A stretch of DNA of 33,715 nucleotides from Bacillota bacterium (GTDB taxonomy: Bacteria > Bacillota > Thermincolia > Thermincolales > UBA2595), in contig JAJZQD010000020.1 in assembly GCA_021847735.1 (NCBI GenBank), positions 1 through 33,715 on the forward strand, read 5' to 3'. Every line of letters begins with the position of its first letter. Positions within the stretch are counted from its first letter, which is position 1. The notes below the pieces were generated by a model. That model was not told the DNA's origin, ran no database searches, and was given only the letters and a program-made list of their open reading frames with translations. Shown one piece after another: positions 6,330-14,835 of the stretch. Position numbers and translations under genes: made by a program.

Positions 6330-7706
6330 TTGAGGAACGGGAATTCCGACGGTGAGTTCATTGAAAACAACATTACCCGGTTTATCCACATTCTCCGCCA
6401 CTTGGGCCTTCGGATTAGCACAGCGGAAGCCGTAGACGCCGTGAATGCCTTGTCTATTGTGGATATCCTGGACCGCAGACAGGTGCAAACGGCTTTTCTG
6501 GCTACACTGGCCAAATCACCGGAAGACAGGGTAATACTTGATAAGGCATTTCAGGCCTACTTCACCTCTCCTGAGCAGAGGGAGGAAAGGTCTGTAAAAT
6601 ATAAGCAAATCAGGGAAGAAGAAGCCCGGGAAATTAGGTCCGTGGAAGACGAGTTAAAATACGAGTTGGAGGGCCCCGAACAAGAAGCAAAAGAAGTCAG
6701 TGTCCCTTTGAGCGAGGAAGAGAAAAAGATATATGCCAAACTGCCCGAAGACAAAAAGAAAAAACTCAGGGACTACCTCAAAAAGCCGTTTCAGTCCAAC
6801 CAGGTTAACAACCCTGAGCAGCTTATCAACAGTATGATAAAGAGTTCCATGAATTACTGGAAATACTATCTTAAATTCCAGGGAGACGGCCCGCCGGAAG
6901 TGGATTATACCGGGGAAGAGAACACCGACGAAATCCTGCGGGAAGTGGTGGAAGCTCTCAGGGACGAGGAAAAGCTTCTTTACCAGGATATTCAGAAGAT
7001 AACAGATACAGATATGCCAACTGCAGCCGCATTAATTGCTAAACTGTCCCGCAGACTGGCTACCAGGATTTCCCGGCGATACCGCCGCAGTAAAAAGAGA
7101 CAGCGTCCGGACCTGAGAAGAACCATCAGATACAACATCCGGTACGGTGGGACGATGTTTACTTTAAAATACAAAACCAAGAAGATTCAGAAGCCTAAAA
7201 TATTATTGATTTGCGATGTTTCGGGCTCTATGGCCAAGTACGCCGGGTTTGTGCTGCAGTTTATGTATGGTTTATCCAGCGTCACTGAGCAGATAGAAAG
7301 TTTCATCTTTTCCGAAGATGTAGAACGGATTACCGACGAATTGAACAAAACCCGGCCATTTGAGACAACCATGGCGGAAATAATTAATCTTAGCGAAGGG
7401 TGGGGCCGGGGGACGGATTTTAACAAAGCCCTGGCTGAGATAAAGGGCACATATAAAAGAATATTGACAAAAGAGACATTTGTAATTATAGTCAGTGATA
7501 CCCGGACTCTCAACATTGAAAAAGCGGCGGCGGGGCTGCAGGATATGCAAAAGAGGGTCAAGGATATTATCTGGCTCAACACACTGCCCAAGAAAATTTG
7601 GCCTGATACCAGAAGCGTTTTAGTGTTCCGCCGCTATTGCAGGATGTTCGAGTGTAATACGCTGGCTCATCTCGACAAAATAATGCGCGGTGAAATGATG
7701 AGATAG
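6330..7706 (+). CDS. CoxE-like VWA domain protein, MoxR partner
   Basis: This 458-residue protein is the usual partner of a MoxR ATPase. The N-terminus (about 1-100) is helical, the middle is a very charged Glu/Lys/Arg-rich helical region (about 95-270), and the C-terminus is a von Willebrand factor A domain. The domain starts at ILLICDVSGSMAKYAG with a complete MIDAS DxSxS motif (D296, S298, S300), followed by GWGRGTDFNKAL and FVIIVSDTRT. The TTG start at 6330 is supported by AAGGGGG upstream and close coupling to moxR. CoxE-type proteins help mature molybdenum hydroxylases such as CO dehydrogenase, but none is seen nearby, so the target is unknown. Confidence 0.9.
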   Translation: MRNGNSDGEFIENNITRFIHILRHLGLRISTAEAVDAVNALSIVDILDRRQVQTAFLATLAKSPEDRVILDKAFQAYFTSPEQREERSVKYKQIREEEAREIRSVEDELKYELEGPEQEAKEVSVPLSEEEKKIYAKLPEDKKKKLRDYLKKPFQSNQVNNPEQLINSMIKSSMNYWKYYLKFQGDGPPEVDYTGEENTDEILREVVEALRDEEKLLYQDIQKITDTDMPTAAALIAKLSRRLATRISRRYRRSKKRQRPDLRRTIRYNIRYGGTMFTLKYKTKKIQKPKILLICDVSGSMAKYAGFVLQFMYGLSSVTEQIESFIFSEDVERITDELNKTRPFETTMAEIINLSEGWGRGTDFNKALAEIKGTYKRILTKETFVIIVSDTRTLNIEKAAAGLQDMQKRVKDIIWLNTLPKKIWPDTRSVLVFRRYCRMFECNTLAHLDKIMRGEMMR

Positions 7707-7740
7707 ATTATAAATACTTCATCACAGGAGGCACCAAATA

Positions 7741-8463
7741 ATGAAAAAGAACCCGGCTACAGTGGACATAATTGCCTTCGGGGCACATCCCGACGATGTT
7801 GAGATAGGTGCCGGCGGTTTGTTGGCCAAAGAGGCGGCTTTAGGTTATAAAATAGGTATTGTTGATTTGACCAGGGGTGAGATGGGTTCACGGGGAACAG
7901 CGGAAATCAGGGCAGGGGAAGCCGACAGAGCAGCCCAGATTTTGGGCGCGGTTTGGAGATTAAATATGGAGATGCCCGATGGGGAAGTTTCTGCTGACCC
8001 GGAAAGCGTAATGAAGGTAGCAAGAGTTATCCGTACTTACAGGCCTTCAATTATCATTGCCCCTTACTGGGACGACCGCCACCCGGACCATGCCAAGGCC
8101 AGCCAGTTGATATCGGAGGCCCATTTTAAGGCCGGCCTGAAAAAACTCGAGCCCGAGCTGGGTGCCTTCAGGCCGAAAACAATTTTATATTACTTTTTAA
8201 ACAGAATGGACAGCTATTCTTTTGTTGTTGATGTTTCAAAACACTACGCCAAAAAACAGGAAGCCATAAATGCCCATCATTCCCAATTTGGGGAGGTAGG
8301 GTTAAAGCCTTTGGCCGTTCTTGGTGTAAAAGCGCCCCTGCAGTTTATCGAAAGTAGGGACAGGTTTCAGGGTGCACAGATAGGAGTGGCATACGGTGAG
8401 GCTTTCCTGGTGAGGACCCCTGTTCCGGTTAAAGACCCAATGATGATTTGGGGGTCCGAATAA
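7741..8463 (+). CDS. bshB1: Bacillithiol biosynthesis deacetylase BshB1
   Basis: BshB1 removes the acetyl group from GlcNAc-malate, the second step of bacillithiol synthesis in the cytoplasm. The 240-residue protein is a LmbE-like zinc deacetylase: the metal and catalytic motif AHPDDVEIG (His16, Asp19), the strongly conserved DLTRGEMGSRGT, RLNMEMPDGEV and DDRHPDHAKAS with the third zinc ligand, and NAHHSQF near the C-terminus. ACAGGAGG lies before ATG 7741. bshA follows after 52 bases, which supports this subfamily over other LmbE deacetylases. The cysteine-adding enzyme bshC is not in the window. Confidence 0.93.
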   Translation: MKKNPATVDIIAFGAHPDDVEIGAGGLLAKEAALGYKIGIVDLTRGEMGSRGTAEIRAGEADRAAQILGAVWRLNMEMPDGEVSADPESVMKVARVIRTYRPSIIIAPYWDDRHPDHAKASQLISEAHFKAGLKKLEPELGAFRPKTILYYFLNRMDSYSFVVDVSKHYAKKQEAINAHHSQFGEVGLKPLAVLGVKAPLQFIESRDRFQGAQIGVAYGEAFLVRTPVPVKDPMMIWGSE

Positions 8464-8515
8464 CCCCGGGGTTGAGTTTAGAGGCTTATTACGGTTAATA
8501 TTTGGGGGGGCTGAC

Positions 8516-9646
8516 ATGCGCATCGGAATTATCTGTTATCCGTCATATGGTGGCAGCGGCGTAATAGCAACGGAACTGGGTAAAAGGCTTGCCTTAAGAG
8601 GGAACGAGGTTCACTTCATTTCTTACGACCGGCCCTTCAAACTGGACATGTTTCATCAGAACATTTACTACCATGAAGTAGAAGTCCTTGATTACCCGTT
8701 GTTTAAATTCCCGCCCTATATGTTAGCCTTGGCCAGCAAAATAGCGGAAGTTAGCAAGTGGGCCGACCTGGATCTCATTCACGTACATTATGCTGTTCCC
8801 CATGCCGTCAGCGCCTTTTTGGCCAAACAACTTGTTAAAGACAAACACCTCCCTATTGTAACTACCCTGCACGGCACCGATATTACTGTTGTTGGGCACG
8901 AACCGCAGTTTTATGATATTACCAGGTTCAGTATTGAAGTAAGCGACATGGTCACCGCGGTTTCACAGTCCTTAAAAGATGAAACCACACGCATCTTTAA
9001 GACAACCAAAGAAATCCAAGTTATATATAATTTTATTGACCCCCAGGAGTACCACCGGGTGGAAGTGCCTGACCTAAAAAAGAGGTACGCTGGAACCAAT
9101 GAAAAAATTCTTATCCATATCTCAAATTTCCGTCCTGTCAAGAGGTTAAAAGATGTAGTTGATGTATTTGAAAGGGTGAACAGGGATATCCCCAGCCGTT
9201 TGTTAATGGTGGGCGATGGTCCTGAAGGTCCCGCTGTGCACCGCCATATCTTGTCCAGGGGGTTGGAAGATAAAGTACACTTTTTAGGTAAGCAGGAGCG
9301 GGTAGTGGAACTGTTATCTGTTTCAGACCTCTGCCTATTAACATCGGAAAAGGAGAGTTTTGGTTTAGTAGCCCTCGAGGCAATGGCATGCGGGGTGCCG
9401 GTGATTGCGTCAACTGCCGGCGGATTGCCGGAAATCGTTAAAGATGGAATTACCGGCTATCTACTACCGATAGGTAATGTAGAGGCCATGGCATACAAGG
9501 CTGTTAAGGTGTTGACGAATCCTGCTTTGTGGTCTCAAATGTCGGAGAACGGAGTTAGACATGCCCACAATAATTTTCATATTGACCAGATTGTGCAAGA
9601 ATATGAGAAGTGCTACCAGGTAATAACAAAAAAACAGGCATATTAA
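8516..9646 (+). CDS. bshA: N-acetyl-alpha-D-glucosaminyl L-malate synthase BshA
   Basis: BshA is a GT4 glycosyltransferase that joins GlcNAc from UDP-GlcNAc to L-malate, the first step of bacillithiol synthesis. The 376-residue length fits the family. The N-terminus has YPSYGGSGVIATELGKRLA and HFISYDRPFKLD, followed by DLIHVHYAVPHAVSA and TTLHGTDITVVG. The C-terminal donor-binding lobe has ISNFRPVKRLKDV, MVGDGPE and SEKESFGLVALEAMACGVP with the GT4 E-x7-E motif. The ATG at 8516 is preceded by a GGGGGGG run. Together with bshB1 it makes the first two pathway steps; a PerR-type regulator follows. Confidence 0.95.
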   Translation: MRIGIICYPSYGGSGVIATELGKRLALRGNEVHFISYDRPFKLDMFHQNIYYHEVEVLDYPLFKFPPYMLALASKIAEVSKWADLDLIHVHYAVPHAVSAFLAKQLVKDKHLPIVTTLHGTDITVVGHEPQFYDITRFSIEVSDMVTAVSQSLKDETTRIFKTTKEIQVIYNFIDPQEYHRVEVPDLKKRYAGTNEKILIHISNFRPVKRLKDVVDVFERVNRDIPSRLLMVGDGPEGPAVHRHILSRGLEDKVHFLGKQERVVELLSVSDLCLLTSEKESFGLVALEAMACGVPVIASTAGGLPEIVKDGITGYLLPIGNVEAMAYKAVKVLTNPALWSQMSENGVRHAHNNFHIDQIVQEYEKCYQVITKKQAY

Positions 9647-9688
9647 GCCATATTGTTTACATTTACAAGAAAAACAGGTAAGTATAGG

Positions 9689-9735
9689 TTGACGCCTGCG
9701 TAAAAACAAGATATACTATTGTTAGTACTTAGTAT
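9689..9735 (+). promoter_or_regulatory. perR promoter with overlapping inverted repeat
   Basis: TTGACG (9689-9694) and TATACT (9712-9717) are spaced by exactly 17 bases, a strong sigma-A promoter. An inverted repeat ATACTA-N11-TAGTAT (9713-9718 and 9730-9735) covers the -10 and the expected start of transcription. Its placement fits a repressor site, possibly for the Fur/PerR product itself, although it does not match the PerR-box consensus closely. A Spo0A-box-like TTCGACA lies downstream at 9772-9778. Confidence 0.6.
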
Positions 9736-9823
9736 TGTTTATGTGAAAAATGGCTTAAAAAGATTGAATATTTCGACATCTATGGATGAGGCCGCTTTTT
9801 TAAATGAAGAAAGGTGAGATGGA

Positions 9824-10213
9824 ATGGCCAAAGCTACTAGGATGACCAAACAAAAAAAGGTGATACTTGACATTTTGCGGAGTAATGTATGCCACCCCTC
9901 AGCTGACTGGGTTTACGAACAGGCCAGAAAAATGGTGCCCGATATCAGTCTGGGAACGGTCTACCGCAATTTAAGCGTGCTGAGGGATATGGGTGAGATT
10001 CTTGAATTAAATTATGGCAGTACATATAGCCGATATGACGGGAACCCGGAGAACCACTACCATTTCTTTTGCGAAAAATGCAACCAACTCTTTGATGTGA
10101 CAATTCCTGTTTACCAGGGATTGGACAAAATGGTCCAGGATACAACCGGGTTTGAGGTAAAGCACCACAGAATGGAATTCTACGGGTTATGTGAAGGCTG
10201 CAGACTAACTTAA
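9824..10213 (+). CDS. perR: Fur-family peroxide regulator, PerR type
   Basis: This 129-residue DNA-binding repressor has a winged helix (HPSADWVYEQ, ISLGTVYRNLSVLRDMGEI) and a C-terminal dimer domain. Two CxxC pairs (C83/C86 and C123/C126) form the structural zinc site. The regulatory metal ligands of B. subtilis PerR (H37, D85, H91, H93, D104) align with H24, D72, H78, H80 and D91 here. The Asp at the last position, rather than Glu, is the mark of PerR over Fur. The start follows GAAAGGTGAGATGG. Its place after the bacillithiol genes suggests an oxidative-stress block, but it has its own promoter. Confidence 0.88.
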   Translation: MAKATRMTKQKKVILDILRSNVCHPSADWVYEQARKMVPDISLGTVYRNLSVLRDMGEILELNYGSTYSRYDGNPENHYHFFCEKCNQLFDVTIPVYQGLDKMVQDTTGFEVKHHRMEFYGLCEGCRLT

Positions 10214-10291
10214 CCTAAAATAAGGGAAATCCATCCGGCGCTTAGCCCGCGGCAGCTCGAAACTTTAATTTAAATTTTAGCCTGAAATTAA

Positions 10292-10325
10292 AAAACCAAG
10301 TGTTGAAACAGTTACACTTGGTTTT
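10292..10325. terminator. Bidirectional terminator between perR and the hydrolase gene
   Basis: AAAACCAAGTGT (10292-10303) pairs perfectly with ACACTTGGTTTT (10314-10325). A and T runs on both sides let it work for both convergent genes. Confidence 0.85.
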
Positions 10326-10361
10326 AACTATTATGATTATTAGTACTACTTAGATAGAAGA

Positions 10362-11045
10362 TTATAACTCAAAGGTATCACCGGGATTTAAAATTGTCAC
10401 CGGGATACCTGTTTCAGTTTCTACAGCATTTTTGAATTCCCTGGGATCTTGGGAAATAATATCCCAGGTGTTATAGTGGGTAGGAATTACGTGTTTGGGA
10501 TTAAGAAGTTTGACTGCTTCCAAGGCATCTTCCGGTCCCATCGTATAGTTATCGCCGATTGGCAGGATAACCAGGTCAATGGGATGCAGTCTGGCTATAA
10601 GGGTCATGTCCCCGAAGATGCCGGTATCACCGGTGTAATAGATAGTTTTCCCTTCTGAGAAAATGAGAAAACCACACGGCTGACCCAGGTATTCGATGGG
10701 GTTTGAGCCGATTGAACTGCCGTGAAGAGCATGAGTCATTTTAACCGAAAACTTCCCGAAATCGTGTTTGCCGCCAATGTACATAGCATGGGTTTTGGCA
10801 CCCCTCAACCCGCTGTAACGGGCCACTTCGCTGATAGTTATGATCGTGGCATCATTTCGTTTGGCGATTTCTATGGCATCACCAAAGTGGTCGGTGTGAC
10901 CGTGGGTCACTAACACCCAGTTTGTTTTGACCTCGGTTGAATTTACGACAGCTTGGGGGTTATCATTCAAATAAGGGTCAATAATCAGGGCGGTGTCCCC
11001 AATCTGTAGGGTGAAGCAGGCATGGCCCAAAAATTTCAAAAACAC
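10362..11045 (-). CDS. Metal-dependent hydrolase, UPF0173 (metallo-beta-lactamase fold)
   Basis: This 227-residue protein belongs to the UPF0173/YtkL-like branch of the metallo-beta-lactamase superfamily. It starts with FLKFLGHACFTLQIGDTALIIDPYL, then has the binuclear metal motif THGHTDHFGD, later TGDTGIFGDM and IPTHYNTWD, each with expected metal ligands. The physiological substrate is not established. The start is GTG, preceded on the minus strand by AGAAGGTGA. It is convergent with perR and divergent from the PAP2 gene. Confidence 0.9.
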   Translation of the reverse strand: MFLKFLGHACFTLQIGDTALIIDPYLNDNPQAVVNSTEVKTNWVLVTHGHTDHFGDAIEIAKRNDATIITISEVARYSGLRGAKTHAMYIGGKHDFGKFSVKMTHALHGSSIGSNPIEYLGQPCGFLIFSEGKTIYYTGDTGIFGDMTLIARLHPIDLVILPIGDNYTMGPEDALEAVKLLNPKHVIPTHYNTWDIISQDPREFKNAVETETGIPVTILNPGDTFEL

Positions 11046-11216
11046 AGAATCACCTTCTCTCTGTAAGTTAATCTTAGATTACCAGTATTTTTGATTGTTG
11101 GCAAGCTGTCCAAACTCCATATATTACCATGCCTAAACGGTTGCAGATGGCAAAGATGTAGGCTAATATTTTGTTGTGGGTAAATTTCCGTTATCTATTT
11201 ATTGGGAGGATTAATA

Positions 11217-12047
11217 ATGTATAACAGTGTCCTTCAAATGGCTGTGGTGTTTGCTGCAACCGCCATTGCATATATTAGTATAATAGAAGGAAACCCTTTG
11301 CCTGTATTACGCAAGATATTATCGGAAAAAACCTTTGCTGTTTACCTTGTTATTATGTTTGGGGTTATAGGTATTGACGTGATAGAGCTTAACCTTGAAC
11401 GGGTATTAAAATCCTCTGTGACTTGGGATTTTACCATCCCAATATTCCGTCTCGAGGGTGGTCTGACGGAGGTGTTGCAAAAGGTTTTCCATAACGAACT
11501 GCTGACACACCTGACTGTATTTTTTTACGTGTTTGTTTTTCCTGTTCTGGTGTGGGTGGCAATGGCCGTGTTTAACAGGCACGGTAATAAAAATATGCTA
11601 AAAAAACTCCTGCTGGTCTTTGTTCTCAACTATGTTATCGCACTTCCCTTTTACCTGCTGTTTCCGGTAAATGAGGCCTGGTACAGCGGAACAGGTGTTG
11701 AACTCCTGATAAGGAGTGTTTACCCCGCTTTTGAAACCCAGTACAGGAGCCTAAGCGGGTTGAATAACTGTTTTCCCAGCCTGCATACCTCACTATCTAT
11801 TTCCGTAGCCCTGTTGTCTATTCACTCAGGTTACAAAAGACTGGCCTTGGTGATGTCGGCTAGTTCTGCTGTAATTGTGTTCTCGACCCTCTATCTTGGT
11901 ATTCACTGGTTTGCCGATGTAACTGGCGGTATGGTGGCTGCAATGGTAGCAGTAAACTTCGCCATAGTATGGGTTGACGGTACTGTACCGGTTATTGCCA
12001 GGCTTAGGCAGGTTTTAAACATACTTAACAAACAGGGCGAAATGTAA
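11217..12047 (+). CDS. PAP2-superfamily membrane phosphatase/transferase
   Basis: This 276-residue integral membrane protein has about six hydrophobic segments. It carries PAP2 motif 2 as CFPSLHTS and motif 3 as TLYLGIHWFADVTGG, with the two catalytic histidines. LLIRSVYPAFETQYRSLSG precedes motif 2. This spacing resembles the PAP2_3 / inositolphosphotransferase-like branch rather than the classical undecaprenyl pyrophosphate phosphatases. The likely role is lipid phosphate or head-group chemistry at the outer membrane face; the substrate is unknown. ATG 11217 is chosen over an upstream TTG (11202) because GGGAGGA (11204-11210) gives good spacing. Confidence 0.85.
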   Translation: MYNSVLQMAVVFAATAIAYISIIEGNPLPVLRKILSEKTFAVYLVIMFGVIGIDVIELNLERVLKSSVTWDFTIPIFRLEGGLTEVLQKVFHNELLTHLTVFFYVFVFPVLVWVAMAVFNRHGNKNMLKKLLLVFVLNYVIALPFYLLFPVNEAWYSGTGVELLIRSVYPAFETQYRSLSGLNNCFPSLHTSLSISVALLSIHSGYKRLALVMSASSAVIVFSTLYLGIHWFADVTGGMVAAMVAVNFAIVWVDGTVPVIARLRQVLNILNKQGEM

Positions 12048-12092
12048 AACTATTTTTGGAATTACCTGGGATGCAAAGGACATTGTATTAAG

Positions 12093-12130
12093 GGCCGGAT
12101 AGCTGTTGACAGCTTCTGGCCGTTCTTTTA
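12093..12130 (+). terminator. Terminator of the PAP2 gene
   Basis: CCGGA-t-AGCTGT (12095-12106) pairs with ACAGCT-t-TCTGG (12109-12120) with one wobble and one T-T mismatch. TTCTTTT follows. Confidence 0.65.
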
Positions 12131-12150
12131 AGTCTTGACTAAAATAGTAG

Positions 12151-13092
12151 AACGGGAAGGTACTTGGTGATTCCCTCGAAAACGGCAAATTGACGGAAAA
12201 ACAGCTGTTTGACACCGGCTATCAGGTAATTCCTGGTACTAACCCGCCAAAATACCATACCAAGTATGATTCATATACTGATACCAATCTAAGAGTACTC
12301 GAGGATTCCTTTTTAAAGGATAATGTTGTGGTATATGCCGTGGCTGTCGATATTAACGGTTATTTACCAACCCATAACACCAAGTATTCAATCCCCGGGG
12401 GAGGATTAAATTACGACCGTTCAAAACGCGTGTTCAAAGATGAAGTTGGTTTAGCGGCGGCCATGAACAGGATGATTTTTTCCGGTATGTTCCTGACACT
12501 TGTGCTTGTCGTTTTGGCTATCTATATTTCCAACCGGATTTCTAACCGGGTGAAGCTTATTGCGGAAGAAGCCAACCGGGTTGCCGGTGGTGACTTAACT
12601 CCAAGCAACCTGGCTTTGGATTCCAAGGATGAGGTTGGCAACCTTAGCAGGTCCTTTAACAACATGGTCTCAAAACTGCGGGACCTGGCCGAAAAATCCC
12701 AATATTCTGCCCGCTTGATTGACAACTACACCCGTGATTTACTTCGGAGCACAGAAAATGTATCGCTAAGCGCAAACACCGTGACATCGAAGATGATTCT
12801 AGTCTCTGACTCTATGAAAAAGATGGAGGACAGTACGGGACGGGTGGCGCAAACCACTCAAAATGTATTGGAAGACCTTTCGGTGGCGGCAGTTTCTTCC
12901 CAAAAGTTTTTGGATAATATGGAGGACAGTAAACAGGCCATGTCTGTTGCTCATAATGTGGTTCAGGACCTGGAATTTCAGGTAGATAAAGTGGGACAGT
13001 TCATTCTTGTTAAACGATTTACGGAAGTTGCCGGGACCCTGGAACACGTGGTCGGCGAATTGCAGGAAACCCTTGATACCATCAAACTATAG
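12151..13092 (+). pseudogene. Degraded methyl-accepting chemotaxis protein gene
   Basis: The frame from a TAG at 12148-12150 to a TAG at 13090-13092 encodes part of a chemoreceptor. It opens inside a sensor domain (VLGDSLENGKLTEKQLF, then PGTNPPKYHTKYDSYTD and VAVDINGYLPTHNTKYS). It then has one membrane segment (FSGMFLTLVLVVLAIYIS), a HAMP domain and a coiled coil. There is no first membrane helix and no ribosome site; the only usable start is TTG 12190. The sensor appears to jump from EVGLAA straight to the membrane helix, losing part of the family's usual sequence. The conserved hairpin tip that contacts CheA/CheW (normally EAARAGE…GFAVVA) is missing after VDKVGQF. These losses point to decay. 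Confidence 0.8.
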
Positions 13093-13243
13093 AGACACGA
13101 CCCCCAAAACCTCGTAAAGTATTTCGTATTAATACTAATAAAGGGATTGGACAAAACTAACGGTATATTTTACGAAAGGCGAAATTCCCGCACTCTTCTC
13201 CAGAACATTGTTGCTACAGGGGAAGCGTTTTTAGGGGGGTTGG

Positions 13244-14218
13244 ATGATGGACGGGTTATTACTCAAAGGCGGTATCATAGTTTTCTTTATAGCCCTTGTA
13301 ATCATTCTTATTAAAATGCTTGCAATCAAGGGGTGGGCATTTAGGTATCTGGTAGGCACGGCGGTTGTGACGATTGCCTTATTCATCTTCGGAGGGTTTG
13401 TTACCCGCAATACCGTTACCAATCTAACGGCTGCTAACGGAATCCGGCAGGCCGACGGGTCAGATAAATTACTGGCCGAAAACCGGGCTTACGGTGATGG
13501 ACTAATTGCCTTGAGTAGGAAGGACTATACCAAAGCTATGGATTTATTTACCCAGGTTTCTCCCGACGACCAAAATTACAGGGATGCCCGGGCTAAGCTC
13601 CAACAGGCCAAACTGGAGTACGCTAACCAGTTGTTAGTTGAGGGAAAAGACAAACTTAGAGCCGGGGACTTTACATCAGCTGTTAAGCTTTTCAATTTGG
13701 CTTTAACCTACAACTCGAATTTAGAGGAAGGAAAGGCCTTAAAACAGCAGGCCCAGGCCAAAATCGAGGCCATGCTTGAAAAACTTGCTGCTAAAAAAGC
13801 CGCCGCAGAATTGGCCCAGGCCAAAAAACGAATAGGTCAGTGGGAATTTGGTTCCGGGTCGATAGGTATTGCAGTAGGACAAACCAAGGTGTCTTCAACA
13901 GTCATTACAACCTACGGGTTTGATTACGATTCTCGCGGTAGTGAAGACAGTCAGTATTTGTGGTTGCTGATATCTGCTTTAAATAATGGGAATTCTACTG
14001 TAAGTGTTAACCCGGACGATTTTACCCTGGTTGCTATTGATGGGTACCGGGTTACCCGTAATGAAGCCACATTTTCACAAAAATATTTTAAGGCAAAAGA
14101 TTTGGCGGCCAAGAATACAAACGAAGGCTGGATAATATTCTTTGTTCCCAAAGGCAGCCGGTATACTCTTCAGTACTATGGCCCTTCAGGGTCAGTAAAC
14201 AAGGTAATTGTTTTATAA
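13244..14218 (+). CDS. Membrane-anchored TPR-like protein with C-terminal beta domain
   Basis: The function of this 324-residue protein is not recognised. Two hydrophobic segments lie near the N-terminus (about residues 5-24 and 31-50). Next come helical TPR-like repeats (YGDGLIALSRKDYTKAMDLF and NQLLVEGKDKLRAGDFTSAV) and an Ala/Lys/Gln-rich coiled coil (about 165-200). The C-terminal part (about 205-324) is beta-rich with LWLLISALNNGNSTVSVNPDDF and GWIIFFVPKGS, which resembles the DUF4352/telokin-like lipoprotein fold. The orientation suggests an extracytoplasmic domain. The ribosome site AGGGGGG lies before ATG 13244. It stands alone between a pseudogene and a convergent small gene. Confidence 0.75.
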   Translation: MMDGLLLKGGIIVFFIALVIILIKMLAIKGWAFRYLVGTAVVTIALFIFGGFVTRNTVTNLTAANGIRQADGSDKLLAENRAYGDGLIALSRKDYTKAMDLFTQVSPDDQNYRDARAKLQQAKLEYANQLLVEGKDKLRAGDFTSAVKLFNLALTYNSNLEEGKALKQQAQAKIEAMLEKLAAKKAAAELAQAKKRIGQWEFGSGSIGIAVGQTKVSSTVITTYGFDYDSRGSEDSQYLWLLISALNNGNSTVSVNPDDFTLVAIDGYRVTRNEATFSQKYFKAKDLAAKNTNEGWIIFFVPKGSRYTLQYYGPSGSVNKVIVL

Positions 14219-14261
14219 TGAATTTATTGTCTCACCAGCGGGGAGGCTGTAGGTACCCGTT

Positions 14262-14582
14262 TTAACGGTCTTCATTTAGCCTGAAAAAACCCAGAAGAAC
14301 CCTGTAAGGACCTGGAGTCCCATATGGGACAAAAGCTACCCTGTCTCCGGGTTTTACCCACCCTTCTGCCAGGGGTTTAGCACAGCCGTTTATAAAAACG
14401 GCTTCTATTTTTTCCAAGGGCAGGTCCATCATTTTAGCCAGTTCACTGGCAGTGCATTCTTCACCCAGTTCATAAAAGTAGGGGAACGACCATTGTCGTT
14501 CATCAAAGACCTTTTTGAGGAAATTGAAGGCTCTAACTTCTACCAGGTTTTGGTTTTCGCTATTGATAGGCTTTTCCACCAT
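14262..14582 (-). CDS. Small MoaD/ThiS-like (beta-grasp) protein
   Basis: This 106-residue protein has an N-terminal helical part (FNFLKKVFDERQWSFPYFYEL) followed by a sequence like the ThiS/MoaD or Mut7-C ubiquitin fold: TASELAKMMDLPLEKIEAVFINGCAKPLAEGWVKPGDRVAFVPYGTPGPY. That is the typical strand-helix-strand pattern with NG and PGDRVAFVP. It does not end in Gly-Gly, so it should not be a normal sulfur carrier; the tail is RVLLGFFRLNEDR. The start is well supported by GGGAGGG 7 bases upstream on the minus strand. It may bind a partner by its fold only. A role in Mo-cofactor work is not shown. Confidence 0.7.
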   Translation of the reverse strand: MVEKPINSENQNLVEVRAFNFLKKVFDERQWSFPYFYELGEECTASELAKMMDLPLEKIEAVFINGCAKPLAEGWVKPGDRVAFVPYGTPGPYRVLLGFFRLNEDR

Positions 14583-14740
14583 TTAAAATCCCTCCCGAAA
14601 ATAAAGCGTTTAATAACAGTTTATCATAAAGAGGAAATTGGAGGGAATATATTGTTTTCTTCAAAGAATGTCGAAAAAAGTCGAAAAGTTTGAATAAATA
14701 TAACAAGGAAAATTTGCCGGGATGGAGAACGTATAAAGAG

Positions 14741-14834
14741 ACAAAAACATAATAGGCAAACCTCGCGAAAGCGAGGGGCGCAAAGCCGTGGGTCTAAGGT
14801 GAGTTCACTATGATTGCCAGGTTGCCGCTGATAT
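14741..14834 (+). promoter_or_regulatory. Cyclic di-GMP-I (GEMM-I) riboswitch aptamer
   Basis: The conserved GEMM-I features appear in order. ATAGGCAAACC is followed by the hairpin CCTCGC-GAAA-GCGAGG with a GNRA loop (14761-14776), then GGCGCAAAGCC and GTGGGTCTAAGG, then a short GTGA/TCAC stem (14800-14809), then TGATTGCCAGGTTGCCG. GGCAA at the 5' side and TTGCC at the 3' side close the aptamer. The family is known to bind c-di-GMP. It lies upstream of an EAL-HDOD gene with an intrinsic terminator between, so it probably controls transcription termination. Confidence 0.92.
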
Positions 14835-14835
14835 G

